Source: Erysipelatoclostridium sp. An173 (GTDB taxonomy: Bacteria > Bacillota_I > Bacilli_A > Erysipelotrichales > Coprobacillaceae). From it: 35,096 nucleotides of DNA. Made by a program: the position numbers and the translations under genes. The number at the start of each line of letters is the position of its first letter. Positions within the stretch are counted from its first letter, which is position 1. The notes under the pieces are model-generated. The model was not told the DNA's origin, did not search any database, and worked only from the letters and a program-made list of their open reading frames with translations. Shown piece by piece: positions 1-13,153 of the stretch. Where the stretch lies: the NCBI RefSeq assembly GCF_002160495.1, contig NZ_NFKR01000027.1, forward strand, positions 1 to 35,096, written 5' to 3'.

Positions 1-34
1 ATTCACTCCTTTACAGGAAAGAATTATATCAAAA

Positions 35-93
35 AAGATTACCCTGATTAATGCAAAGTGTAACCACTTATCTGCAACAATTTGGGTAATCTT
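35..93 (+). repeat. Nested hairpin, possible terminator or structured RNA
   Basis: A perfect 10-bp inverted repeat (AAGATTACCC at 35-44, GGGTAATCTT at 84-93) encloses a second hairpin. The inner stem is TGCA plus AAGTG (52-60) pairing with CACTT and TGCA (65-76) around a TAAC loop. The right arm is followed by a modest T-rich run. It could end a plus-strand gene lying to the left; frame 1 stops at 49-51 and frame 3 at 45-47, and neither tail was recognised. It could also be an independent structured element. It matches no riboswitch class I know. Confidence 0.5.
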
Positions 94-170
94 ATTTTAA
101 CTTTTATAAAAGACTGGCTCTTGCTTCTTAAATCGGTGATTGTACTACTCATTTACTACTTTTGGTTGCA

Positions 171-275
171 TTTTCATGCTGGTAAATGCCAGTTTATGCA
201 GAGTATCTTCCCAAAGGAAAATGCCGATAAAGCCCTAAAATACAGGCTATACCGACATTTACCAGCTTATGAAAA
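171..275. repeat. Long imperfect inverted repeat of unknown role
   Basis: TTTTCAT plus GCTGGTAAATG (171-188) pairs with CATTTACCAGC (256-266) and ATGAAAA (269-275). That is an 18-bp stem with a 2-nt bulge and a 67-nt loop. A small AGCC/GGCT pair (231-234, 245-248) lies inside the loop. The stretch 1-334 holds no convincing gene, and the only sizeable open frame (82-318, TTG start, no ribosome binding site) crosses this repeat. A MITE-like remnant or a structured transcript are both possible. Confidence 0.4.
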
Positions 276-309
276 GATAATCAGAAATTTAGTAAGTTTT
301 TTTCATAAA

Positions 310-339
310 AATAAGTAAGACCTTATCGTCTTACTTATT
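310..339 (-). terminator. Terminator of the aconitase operon
   Basis: A perfect 12-bp stem (AATAAGTAAGAC at 310-321, GTCTTACTTATT at 328-339) has a 6-nt loop. On the minus strand it is followed by TTTTATGAAAAAAA. The GntR stop codon (335-337) lies inside the stem. It may also act, more weakly, on the plus strand. Confidence 0.75.
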
Positions 340-1030
340 CTTCACTTGCATTTTCTTCCTTAGCTTTATTTTCATAATAAGTTCGTACTAACATTTGAGT
401 TTTACGAATATGCTTTTGAATCTTTTCTTTAGCTAATTCTTTATCACGAGCAACAATTGCTTCATAAATTTCGCGATGTTCCTGAGCTGCTGAAATTAAA
501 CGATCAGGCTGTTTGATCGAATGTCTTGAAGTTACATGAATATAATAATTTATATCTGATAGTAATTGTTCAAAGTATTTCGATTGTGTACAGCAGTAGA
601 TTGCTTCATGAAAAGCAATATTAAGTTCATTGAATTTTTCCTGATCATTTTTACCAGCATAAAATTCCATTAAATCATAAACTTCTTTGATCTTTTCTAA
701 CTGCTCATCATTTATTCTTTCAATTGCTAATTGTATAGCTAAACCTTCTAAGGCATATCGAATTTCTAACATATCATCAATATCTCGATGTGAAAACCCT
801 AGTACATAAACACCTTTATTAGGAATACTTTTTACTAACCCTTCTAACTCTAATTGTTTTAAAGCCTCTCTAATTGGTGTTCTGGAAATATTTAACTGTT
901 TAGCTAATGCTACCTCATTTAACTTTTGTCCTTTAACATATTCTTCATTTAATATTTTATCTCTTAAAACATTAAAAATCTTATTCCCTAACGAACCATG
1001 TCCCGTATTTTCTAAGATATTCTTTGCCAT
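335..1030 (-). CDS. GntR family (FCD/FadR-type) transcriptional regulator
   Basis: A 231-residue DNA-binding regulator. An N-terminal winged helix-turn-helix (about 15-80) carries the typical ISRTPIREALKQLELEGLV recognition region. An all-helical FCD ligand-binding domain (about 85-220) follows, with the FHEAI and HREIYEAI motifs that usually place metal or organic-acid ligands; the usual Asp four residues before the first His is Asn here. It is the last gene of the aconitase-isocitrate dehydrogenase operon, starting 3 bp after the dehydrogenase stop with a GAGG ribosome binding site. FCD regulators commonly sense organic acids and control their own operon, so citrate or a related acid is a plausible effector. 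The effector is inference; the family is clear. Confidence 0.9.
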   Translation of the reverse strand: MAKNILENTGHGSLGNKIFNVLRDKILNEEYVKGQKLNEVALAKQLNISRTPIREALKQLELEGLVKSIPNKGVYVLGFSHRDIDDMLEIRYALEGLAIQLAIERINDEQLEKIKEVYDLMEFYAGKNDQEKFNELNIAFHEAIYCCTQSKYFEQLLSDINYYIHVTSRHSIKQPDRLISAAQEHREIYEAIVARDKELAKEKIQKHIRKTQMLVRTYYENKAKEENASEE

Positions 1031-1033
1031 AAC

Positions 1034-2029
1034 TTACCTCAACTTTTCAATTATTGCTGCTGTAAATTGCTCTGTTGTTGCCTTACCGCCAATATCAGGA
1101 GTAATTACTATCTTATCAGCAACAACTGCAGCTAAAGCATCCCGCAATTTATTTGCCTCTTCTAATTTCCCTAACGCTTCAAGCATTAATGCAAAAGCTA
1201 ATAATAAAGCACTTGGATTGGCAATTCCTTTACCAGCAATATCAGGCGCACTACCATGAACCGCTTCATAGATTTGATACTCATCACCAATATTACCACT
1301 AGGAGCAAAACCTAATCCACCTACTAATCCTGCACATAAATCAGATACGATATCACCATATAAATTTGGTGCTACTAATACATCAAACGTTTCTGGACGA
1401 ATAACTAATTGCATACACATATTATCGACTATCACTTCTTGGGTTTCAATTTCTGGATAATCTTTAGCTACATCTCTAAAAGCTTCTAAAAATAATCCAT
1501 CAGTATATTTCATAATATTAGCTTTATGAATTGCAGTGACTTTTTTTCGTCCATTATTTTTAGCATACTCAAAAGCATAACGGCATATTTTTTCACTAGC
1601 ACCGCGAGTAATTAACTTAACACCGTTGGCCATATCAGGATTAATCATATATTCAATCCCTTTATATAAATCTTCTGTATTTTCACGAATGATTACTAAA
1701 TCAATATTTTCATAACGTGAATCAATTCCTTTAAAAGATTTGATTGGTCTAACATTTGCATAAGTTGCAAACTGTTGTCTTAAAGCAACATTTACACTTC
1801 TAAATCCCGTTCCTATCGGTGTTGCAGTAGGTCCTTTTAAAGCCCATTTATATTTTTTAATGGCATCAACTAAACCAGGTTCAAAAACCTCTTTAGTTTT
1901 AGCAGCATATTCAGCACCAGCCTGGTATTCTAACCATTCGATATCTAAATTCATCGCTTTACTTACATCAACAACACTTTTAGAAATCTCTTTACCAATT
2001 CCATCACCAGGAATTAAAACTGCCTTCAT
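1034..2029 (-). CDS. NAD-type isocitrate dehydrogenase (isocitrate/isopropylmalate dehydrogenase family)
   Basis: A 331-residue decarboxylating dehydrogenase expected to convert isocitrate to 2-oxoglutarate. Visible motifs are GDGIGKEI at the N-terminus, the substrate loop FRSVNVALR, RENTEDLYKGIE, the metal-binding segment YGDIVSDL and EAVHGSAPDIAGKGIANP near the C-terminus. Asp-Ile after HGSAP fits NAD rather than NADP use in this family. The FRSVNVALR and RENTEDLY segments fit isocitrate better than isopropylmalate or homoisocitrate, although homoisocitrate cannot be excluded by eye. The ATG overlaps the aconitase stop (TAATG), so translation is coupled. Neighbouring aconitase makes the pair the oxidative half of a partial TCA cycle, probably for glutamate supply. 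Citrate synthase is not in the window. Confidence 0.88.
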   Translation of the reverse strand: MKAVLIPGDGIGKEISKSVVDVSKAMNLDIEWLEYQAGAEYAAKTKEVFEPGLVDAIKKYKWALKGPTATPIGTGFRSVNVALRQQFATYANVRPIKSFKGIDSRYENIDLVIIRENTEDLYKGIEYMINPDMANGVKLITRGASEKICRYAFEYAKNNGRKKVTAIHKANIMKYTDGLFLEAFRDVAKDYPEIETQEVIVDNMCMQLVIRPETFDVLVAPNLYGDIVSDLCAGLVGGLGFAPSGNIGDEYQIYEAVHGSAPDIAGKGIANPSALLLAFALMLEALGKLEEANKLRDALAAVVADKIVITPDIGGKATTEQFTAAIIEKLR

Positions 2030-3954
2030 TAAAAATCACCACCTAATTCTTTAATTGCATTTAATAACCCACCATAATTAATCATTACCTTTTCACGAGG
2101 TGATAGTGTTAATTTGGCTTCAATATAATCATTAGTTGTTTCATTAATTACTTTAACAAAACCATTATTAGCTACAACTTCTTTAATATTAACAATTTTA
2201 TAAGTATCGTGATCATTAAAGAAATCTTGATCCTTAGCTTCAATTACTAATGGTAAAATACCATTATTTATTAAATTAGAGCGATGGATACGTGCAAATG
2301 ATACTGCAAAAATAGCTTTTATTTTTAAATAATTAGGAACTAAAGCTGCATGTTCACGAGAACTTCCCTGACCATAATTATCGCCACCGACAATAAAACC
2401 ACCATTATTTTTTATAGCACGATCATAAAATTCTGGATCTACTTTACTAAATGAATATTTAGCTAGATGTGGTACATTTGAACGATATGGTAACAACTTA
2501 CTATCTGAAGGAACAATATGATCAGTAGAAATATTATCACCGACTTTTAATACAACTTTACCACTAATTTCATCGCTAATCTTTTCACCACGAGGAACCG
2601 GCTTAATATTAGGCCCCATATAAACTACATTATTTTCATCATATTCGTCAATAAAGAAATTCTGATTTTTAATAAAAGGTGTATTTGGTACTTCATCTAA
2701 ATACATATCATCTTCAAATTCTTGTGATAAATATCCTTTAATAGCACTTAAAGCAGCTATTTCTGGTGATACTAAATAAACACTAGCATCATTAGTACCA
2801 GAACGTCCTTTAAAGTTACGATTAATCGTTCTTAAAGAAACCCCTTTTGAAAGTGGTGCTTGTCCCATACCAATACAAGGACCACAACCACATTCTAAAA
2901 TTCTAGCACCAGCTTGAATCATATCAGCTAAAGCACCATTTTTTGATAACATTGCTAAAATTGAACTAGATCCTGGTGCAATAACTAACGACACATGATC
3001 AGCTACTTTATGACCTTTTAAAATCTTAGCCGCTTTCATCATATCGGCAAATGATGAATTAGTACAGCTTCCAATTACAACCTGATTAATTTTCATTCCT
3101 TCTAATTCTTGAACTGGTACTACCGCATCAGGACTATGTGGCTTAGCAGTCATTGGCACTAATGTACTTAGATCAACTGTTAATTCTTGATCATATGTTG
3201 CATCTTCATCAGCTTTCATTTCAATATAATCTTCTTCTCTACCTTGTTGAATCAAATATTCTTTAGTTCGCTCATCGGTTGGGAAAATTGAAGTAGTTGC
3301 TCCAAGTTCTGCCCCCATATTACAAATAGTAGCTCGATCGGTTAAAGAAAGAGATGCAATTCCATCACCTGTATATTCAATAATTTTATTGACCCCACCT
3401 TTAACTGTTAACTGCTTTAATATATATAAGATAATATCTTTAGCACTAACCCATGGTGTTTTAGTACCGGTTAAGTTAACCTTAACCACACTTGGACATT
3501 GTAAATAATATTTTCCAGTTGCCATTGCCACTGCAACATCTAGACCACCTGCACCAATGGCAATCATTGCCATGGCACCACAAGTTGGTGTATGTGAATC
3601 AGAACCAACTAATGTCTTACCTGGTTTTGCGAAATTTTCTAACTGTAATTGATGGCATACACCATTACCTGGTTTTGAAAAAGTGATTCCATGTTTTTTG
3701 GCTACACTACGAATAAACTCATGATCATCCATATTTTCAAATCCAGTTTGTAACATATTATGATCAATATAAGCCACTGCTTTTTCAACTGCAACATGCT
3801 TAATATTCATCGCTTCTAATTGTAAATATGCCATTGTCCCAGTCGAGTCTTGAGTCAATGTTTGATCTATTTGAATTCCAATTTGTTCTCCGGGAACTAA
3901 TTTTCCGTCTTTAAGTTTACTGCTTAAAATTTTGTATGCTAAATTCATACCCAT
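2029..3954 (-). CDS. Aconitate hydratase, Aquifex type (fused LeuC-LeuD-like)
   Basis: A 641-residue enzyme interconverting citrate and isocitrate. The large domain (about 1-430) carries GSDSHTPTCGAMAM and the [4Fe-4S] ligands C297 (GSCTNSS) and C357/C360 (CGCGPC). The swivel LeuD-like domain (about 470-641) shows GDNISTDHIVPSDSK and YGQGSSREHAALVP. Length and architecture fit the short Aquifex-type aconitases, not the ~900-residue AcnA. I place the start at the ATG at 3954, where a GGGGG ribosome binding site lies 10 nt upstream; an in-frame ATG at 3975 precedes that site and is unlikely. It is the first gene of a three-gene operon whose last gene encodes a GntR regulator. Confidence 0.92.
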   Translation of the reverse strand: MGMNLAYKILSSKLKDGKLVPGEQIGIQIDQTLTQDSTGTMAYLQLEAMNIKHVAVEKAVAYIDHNMLQTGFENMDDHEFIRSVAKKHGITFSKPGNGVCHQLQLENFAKPGKTLVGSDSHTPTCGAMAMIAIGAGGLDVAVAMATGKYYLQCPSVVKVNLTGTKTPWVSAKDIILYILKQLTVKGGVNKIIEYTGDGIASLSLTDRATICNMGAELGATTSIFPTDERTKEYLIQQGREEDYIEMKADEDATYDQELTVDLSTLVPMTAKPHSPDAVVPVQELEGMKINQVVIGSCTNSSFADMMKAAKILKGHKVADHVSLVIAPGSSSILAMLSKNGALADMIQAGARILECGCGPCIGMGQAPLSKGVSLRTINRNFKGRSGTNDASVYLVSPEIAALSAIKGYLSQEFEDDMYLDEVPNTPFIKNQNFFIDEYDENNVVYMGPNIKPVPRGEKISDEISGKVVLKVGDNISTDHIVPSDSKLLPYRSNVPHLAKYSFSKVDPEFYDRAIKNNGGFIVGGDNYGQGSSREHAALVPNYLKIKAIFAVSFARIHRSNLINNGILPLVIEAKDQDFFNDHDTYKIVNIKEVVANNGFVKVINETTNDYIEAKLTLSPREKVMINYGGLLNAIKELGGDF

Positions 3955-3981
3955 AACGATTATACCCCCAATCATTCAATG

Positions 3982-3991
3982 TTGCATACAA
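3982..3991 (-). promoter_or_regulatory. Candidate operator for the GntR regulator
   Basis: TTGCATACAA is a near-perfect palindrome with one mismatched base pair, resembling the TTGTATACAA type sites of FCD-GntR regulators. It abuts the -10 box of the aconitase promoter, where it would cover the transcription start. A related half, TTGTAT, overlaps the -10 itself. Binding by the regulator encoded at the end of this operon is an inference. Confidence 0.5.
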
Positions 3992-4019
3992 TTATACAAA
4001 AAAACAATATTTATTACAA
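3991..4019 (-). promoter_or_regulatory. Sigma-A type promoter of the aconitase operon
   Basis: On the minus strand TTGTAA (4014-4019) and a perfect TATAAT (3991-3996) are separated by exactly 17 bp. Transcription would start near 3984, about 30 nt before the aconitase ATG. Confidence 0.7.
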
Positions 4020-4161
4020 CCCTTAAAACAAAATTTTAAAAGAAGATATTTTAATAATAATTAATCATATATTTATTATTTACATAATGGCTATAATACA
4101 ATTATAAAAGACACTTTTTTAAGACATTTATTTCTTAATTTTTATAAATCTAAAAGCAGTC

Positions 4162-4190
4162 ATGACAAATGATAATAATCATGATATATT
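4162..4190 (+). promoter_or_regulatory. Candidate promoter of the Rrf2 regulator gene
   Basis: ATGACA (4162-4167) and TATATT (4185-4190) are spaced by 17 bp, each one mismatch from consensus. The spacer contains ATGAT-AATA-ATCAT, a small inverted repeat that could bind a dimeric regulator such as the Rrf2 protein itself. Transcription from here would begin almost at the ribosome binding site (GAGGTG, 4197-4202), giving a very short 5' UTR. An upstream start is therefore possible too. Confidence 0.45.
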
Positions 4191-4209
4191 GAATTTGAGG
4201 TGATTAAGC

Positions 4210-4644
4210 ATGAAAATTTCAACTAGGGGTCGCTATGCTTTACGTTTAATGATTGATCTGGCAATTCATCAAGATGAAGGAAACATTTCTTTAAAAGATA
4301 TTTCTAAAAGACAGGATATTTCCATTAAATATTTGGAACAGATTGTAAAACCACTAACTAAACATAAATTAATTAAAAGTACTCGTGGTTCTCATGGGGG
4401 TTATTCACTTACTAAAAAGCCTAGTGAATATACTGCAAAAGATATTTTAACTGTTCTTGAAGGACCGATTGCCTGTGTTACATGCTTAGAAGATCCAGTA
4501 AATAAATGTCCTCGCTTTAAATCTTGTCCTACAATTTCTTTTTATGAAGGATTAAATAAACTTATTAATGATTATTTAGAAACATATACTTTAGAAGATC
4601 TTATTAAATCTAATGATTTAGCTAGTGATGTTGACTATAAATAA
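4210..4644 (+). CDS. Rrf2 family transcriptional regulator with C-terminal cysteine cluster
   Basis: A 144-residue Rrf2/IscR-like regulator. It opens with the typical MKISTRGRYALRLMIDLA helix, then the winged helix with ISIKYLEQIVKPL and the wing TRGSHGGYSL. Four cysteines follow at 89, 92, 100 and 106. The last pair has the C-x5-C spacing seen in IscR, so an Fe-S cluster is possible, but the full pattern is not the canonical IscR one. No iron-sulfur or cysteine biosynthesis genes are adjacent, so its regulon cannot be read from context. The ABC-F gene follows after 37 bp with no visible terminator, so the two are probably co-transcribed. GAGGTGAT precedes the ATG. Confidence 0.9.
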   Translation: MKISTRGRYALRLMIDLAIHQDEGNISLKDISKRQDISIKYLEQIVKPLTKHKLIKSTRGSHGGYSLTKKPSEYTAKDILTVLEGPIACVTCLEDPVNKCPRFKSCPTISFYEGLNKLINDYLETYTLEDLIKSNDLASDVDYK

Positions 4645-4681
4645 TTATTAAAATATGTTAGAATTACTAGCGGTGATAAAT

Positions 4682-6535
4682 ATGTTGATAGAATGTTCGA
4701 ATATAAAAAAATCTTTTCAAGGAATACCATTATTAAAAGATATTACATTTAAAGTTGATAATCATGATAAAATTGCTATTATTGGGGTCAATGGCGCTGG
4801 TAAAACTACTATTTTAAAAATAATAGCTGGTGAAGAAGAATATGATGGCGGTAATCTTTTTAGTAACAAAGATTTAACTTTAGGGTATTTAAAACAACAG
4901 CATGATTTAGATATCAACAGTACTGTTTATCAAAGTGCTTTGGATGTTTTTAAACCTTTAATGGTAATTGAAGAGCGATTAAGAGAGTTAGAAGCAATAA
5001 TGGCTGATAACCACAGTAAACAGATTTTAGAAGAATATGACCGTTTAATGCAACAATTTAATGATCAAAACGGTTATAGTTATCCAAGTAAGGTCACTGG
5101 TGTTTTAAAAGGATTAGGATTTAGTGAAGATGAATTTGATGATCCAGTTAAAATACTATCTGGTGGTCAAAAAACGCGACTAGCTTTAGCGAAAATATTG
5201 TTACAAGAGCCAAAGCTGTTATTATTAGATGAACCAACTAACCATTTAGATAATAGTGCAATTACTTTTTTAGAAAACTATTTAAAAAGTTATCCTAATG
5301 CAATTGTCGTTGTTAGTCACGACCGTTATTTTATTGATCAGATTTCTAATAAAATCGTTGAAATTGAAAATGGTAAAGCAAAAACATATAAATGTAAATA
5401 TGATGAATATTCATCATTAAAAAAACAACAACGAGCTATTGATTTAAAACACTATATTAATCAACAGCGAGAAATCAAACGGATTCAAGAAAGTATTGAT
5501 ACTTTAAAATCATATAATCGTGAAAAACAAGTTAAACGAGCTGAATCTAAAGAAAAACAATTAGCTAAGATGGAATTAATTGAAAAACCAGAAAACTTAC
5601 CAGATACAATTACTATTAATTTTAAACCTAAACGTGAATCTGGTTTTGATGTCTTGAAAATAGAAGATTTAGCAGTAAGATTTGAAGAACCATTATTTCA
5701 AAACATCAATATTGATATCAAAAAACAAGAACGAGTAGCCTTAATTGGTGATAATGGGATTGGAAAAACAACATTGTTTAAAACAATATTAAATCAAATT
5801 ATCCCCTACCAGGGAAAAATTAAATTTGGTAGTAAAGTAGATGTAGCTTATTATGATCAAGAACATAGTACCTTATCTTTAAATAAAACTATTTTTGATG
5901 AAATTAGTGATAATTTCCCAAATATGACCAACACTGAAATTAGAAACAGTTTAGCGTTATTTAATTTTAAAGGTGAAGATGTTTTTAAAGAAATATCTTT
6001 ATTATCAGGTGGTGAAAAAAGCCGTGTTGTTTTAACTAGCATTTTATTGAAACAAGCAAACTTTTTAATTCTCGATGAACCAACCAACCATCTAGATATT
6101 GCTTCAAAAGAGGTACTTGAAGATGCTTTAAATCAATTTGAAGGAACAATCTTCTTTATTAGCCATGACCGCTATTTTATAAATAAAGTAGCTACTAGGG
6201 TTATTGAACTTACTAATAATAAAGCAATTAGTTATGATGGTAATTATGATTTATATATCAGTCATAAAATAGCCATAAAACCAGTAAAAAAAGAAAATAC
6301 TGATTATCTCAATATGAAACAGCAAAATGCTATGTATCGTAAACAGCAAAATAAAATAAAAAAAGTAGAAAATCAAATTTCTACTTTAGAACAACAAATC
6401 AATGATCTTACTAATGAATTACATAGCGACGAAGTTGTTAACGATTATCAAAAATATAATCAGATTAGTGATCAAATAACTGATCTAGAAAACCAGTTAA
6501 ATGATTTATTAGAACAATGGGAAGCCCTTCAATAA
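4682..6535 (+). CDS. ABC-F family ATPase (ribosome-associated type)
   Basis: A 617-residue soluble protein with two ATP-binding cassettes and no membrane segment. Walker A motifs are GVNGAGKTT (about 35) and GDNGIGKTT (second half); signatures are LSGGQKTRLAL and LSGGEKSRVVL; each is followed by a Walker B ending DEPTNHLD. The arm/linker between the cassettes is rich in Lys, Gln and Glu, and the C-terminal ~80 residues form a predicted coiled coil. This is the YdiF/YfmR-like layout of proteins acting at the ribosomal E site. It could support translation or confer antibiotic tolerance; sequence alone does not decide. I use the ATG at 4682, which has GGTGAT upstream, instead of the earlier in-frame ATG at 4655, which has no ribosome binding site. 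Confidence 0.92.
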   Translation: MLIECSNIKKSFQGIPLLKDITFKVDNHDKIAIIGVNGAGKTTILKIIAGEEEYDGGNLFSNKDLTLGYLKQQHDLDINSTVYQSALDVFKPLMVIEERLRELEAIMADNHSKQILEEYDRLMQQFNDQNGYSYPSKVTGVLKGLGFSEDEFDDPVKILSGGQKTRLALAKILLQEPKLLLLDEPTNHLDNSAITFLENYLKSYPNAIVVVSHDRYFIDQISNKIVEIENGKAKTYKCKYDEYSSLKKQQRAIDLKHYINQQREIKRIQESIDTLKSYNREKQVKRAESKEKQLAKMELIEKPENLPDTITINFKPKRESGFDVLKIEDLAVRFEEPLFQNINIDIKKQERVALIGDNGIGKTTLFKTILNQIIPYQGKIKFGSKVDVAYYDQEHSTLSLNKTIFDEISDNFPNMTNTEIRNSLALFNFKGEDVFKEISLLSGGEKSRVVLTSILLKQANFLILDEPTNHLDIASKEVLEDALNQFEGTIFFISHDRYFINKVATRVIELTNNKAISYDGNYDLYISHKIAIKPVKKENTDYLNMKQQNAMYRKQQNKIKKVENQISTLEQQINDLTNELHSDEVVNDYQKYNQISDQITDLENQLNDLLEQWEALQ

Positions 6536-6546
6536 GGGCTTTTTAT
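6522..6546 (+). terminator. Terminator after the ABC-F gene
   Basis: AAGCCCTT (6522-6529), loop CAAT and AAGGGCTT (6534-6541) are followed by TTTTAT. The ABC-F stop codon lies in the stem. The minus-strand gene at 6543 ends against it, so it separates convergent units. The minus side has no good U-tract. Confidence 0.8.
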
Positions 6547-6761
6547 ACTTTTTCAACTTTTACAATACAATAATCCTCAGCTAACTGTGACCCTTCGCAA
6601 TCAATATATTCAACTTTTACAACACAACGATGATGATCATGAGTCCACAAAGAAATACAATCGCCTACTTGGATACCTTCTTCTTTACAAACAATTAAGT
6701 GTTTTATACTACCATTACAGATTTTATCAAAATACTGCTTTTTAACCTGTAAATTACACAT
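6543..6761 (-). CDS. Small PUA/ASCH-like protein (DUF3850-like)
   Basis: A 72-residue protein. The pattern KKQYFDKICNGSIKHL followed by IQVGDCISLW and a VVKVEYID strand recalls DUF3850/ASCH PUA-like domains, which show YF-x-x-V-x-x-G-x-K early and VGD-x-x-x-L next. Five cysteines are present and none form an obvious zinc site. PUA-like folds bind RNA or modified nucleotides, but no specific activity can be assigned. GGGAG lies 8 nt before the ATG. It follows the membrane protein gene by 14 bp on the same strand. The family call rests on motif resemblance only. Confidence 0.6.
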   Translation of the reverse strand: MCNLQVKKQYFDKICNGSIKHLIVCKEEGIQVGDCISLWTHDHHRCVVKVEYIDCEGSQLAEDYCIVKVEKV

Positions 6762-6775
6762 TCAAATAACTCCCT

Positions 6776-6985
6776 TCATTTTTTTAGAATTAATTTATGT
6801 TGTTTAGATACTTGTAATTCTTCTTTTTTTATTTCAATAGTCTTTTCTATTTCATGATTTTTCTTTTCCTTTATTTTAACTTTACTCCAGCAATAAATTG
6901 GATAAATAAAAAATCTAATTGTTATTGTTAATGCTAATAAACCTAAATCTATTGATAATAGTAGAAATAATGGTTTTAAATGCAT
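6776..6985 (-). CDS. Small single-pass membrane protein, unknown function
   Basis: A 69-residue protein. A hydrophobic stretch (about residues 5-32, with PLFLLLSIDLGLLALTITI) is followed by a charged tail rich in Lys and Glu that looks helical. That suggests a single membrane anchor with a cytoplasmic tail. The start is the ATG at 6985, preceded by AGGAGGA; an upstream in-frame ATG at 7012 lies before that site and is unlikely. It is probably co-transcribed with the PUA-like gene downstream. I recognise no family. Confidence 0.6.
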   Translation of the reverse strand: MHLKPLFLLLSIDLGLLALTITIRFFIYPIYCWSKVKIKEKKNHEIEKTIEIKKEELQVSKQHKLILKK

Positions 6986-7015
6986 TTTATGTCCTCCTTT
7001 GTACCTAAACACATT

Positions 7016-7037
7016 AACTATTTATATATAAATAGTT
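7016..7037. repeat. Perfect 22-bp AT-rich palindrome
   Basis: An uninterrupted palindrome whose half is AACTATTTATA sits between the divergent membrane-protein gene (minus) and the first GH1 gene (plus). It could be an operator or a cruciform-prone site. It lacks a T-tract on either side, so it is not an intrinsic terminator. Confidence 0.7.
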
Positions 7038-7122
7038 TATGCTTTAAATAGTATACAGATTGATGAGTACATAATTTGTCTAAATTGGTAAGCTATCTTA
7101 TTAAAGTCTTAGTTTTCATATT

Positions 7123-7139
7123 TTGTAAAACGGTTTCAA
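7123..7139 (+). promoter_or_regulatory. cre-like / LacI-family operator
   Basis: TTGTAAAACGGTTTCAA is close to the catabolite-responsive element consensus but has one extra base between the half sites. It covers the -35 position of the downstream promoter, a location expected to repress. CcpA or a local LacI-type regulator are both possible. Confidence 0.5.
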
Positions 7140-7162
7140 TTATTTTTAGTTTAAAGTATAAT
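7134..7162 (+). promoter_or_regulatory. Candidate promoter of the first GH1 gene
   Basis: TATAAT (7157-7162) is perfect. The -35 at a 17-bp spacing is TTTCAA (7134-7139), which is weak and overlaps the cre-like site. AGGAGG follows at 7186-7191. Confidence 0.6.
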
Positions 7163-7179
7163 TAATCTATATGACATAA

Positions 7180-8622
<1,443 letters not shown>

Positions 8623-8627
8623 TTATT

Positions 8628-8657
8628 AAGAGATGATTTGTATCATCTCTTTTTTTA
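8628..8657 (+). terminator. Terminator after GH1 copy 1
   Basis: AAGAGATGAT (8628-8637), loop TTGT and ATCATCTCTT (8642-8651) are followed by a run of T. Confidence 0.9.
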
Positions 8658-8660
8658 TCC

Positions 8661-8691
8661 TTGACTTATAGTTTACTTTAAGATGTATGAT
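8661..8691 (+). promoter_or_regulatory. Candidate promoter of the MATE gene
   Basis: TTGACT (8661-8666) and TATGAT (8686-8691) are separated by 19 bp, which is long. An AAAGGGGG ribosome binding site precedes the ATG at 8717. Confidence 0.4.
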
Positions 8692-8716
8692 AAATTTACA
8701 CTAAAGGGGGAATTTA

Positions 8717-11606
<2,890 letters not shown>

Positions 11607-11608
11607 AC

Positions 11609-13108
<1,500 letters not shown>

Positions 13109-13110
13109 TT

Positions 13111-13116
13111 ATTATA
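13111..13116 (-). promoter_or_regulatory. Possible -10 box for GH1 copy 3
   Basis: A perfect TATAAT on the minus strand lies about 27 bp before the ATG. No convincing -35 is seen, so the promoter call is weak. Confidence 0.35.
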
Positions 13117-13153
13117 CTTATAAATCAAAGATTCATAAGATAATTCCTTTTAA

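Noticed and set aside
171-275. CRISPR-like or IS-end interpretation of the repeat
   Set aside because: Only one inverted pair is present, with no regularly spaced direct repeats, flanking transposase or target duplication.
82-318. 78-codon plus-strand frame starting with TTG
   Set aside because: It has no ribosome binding site, a composition unlike neighbours, no recognisable family, and it runs across a long inverted repeat. Treated as non-coding.
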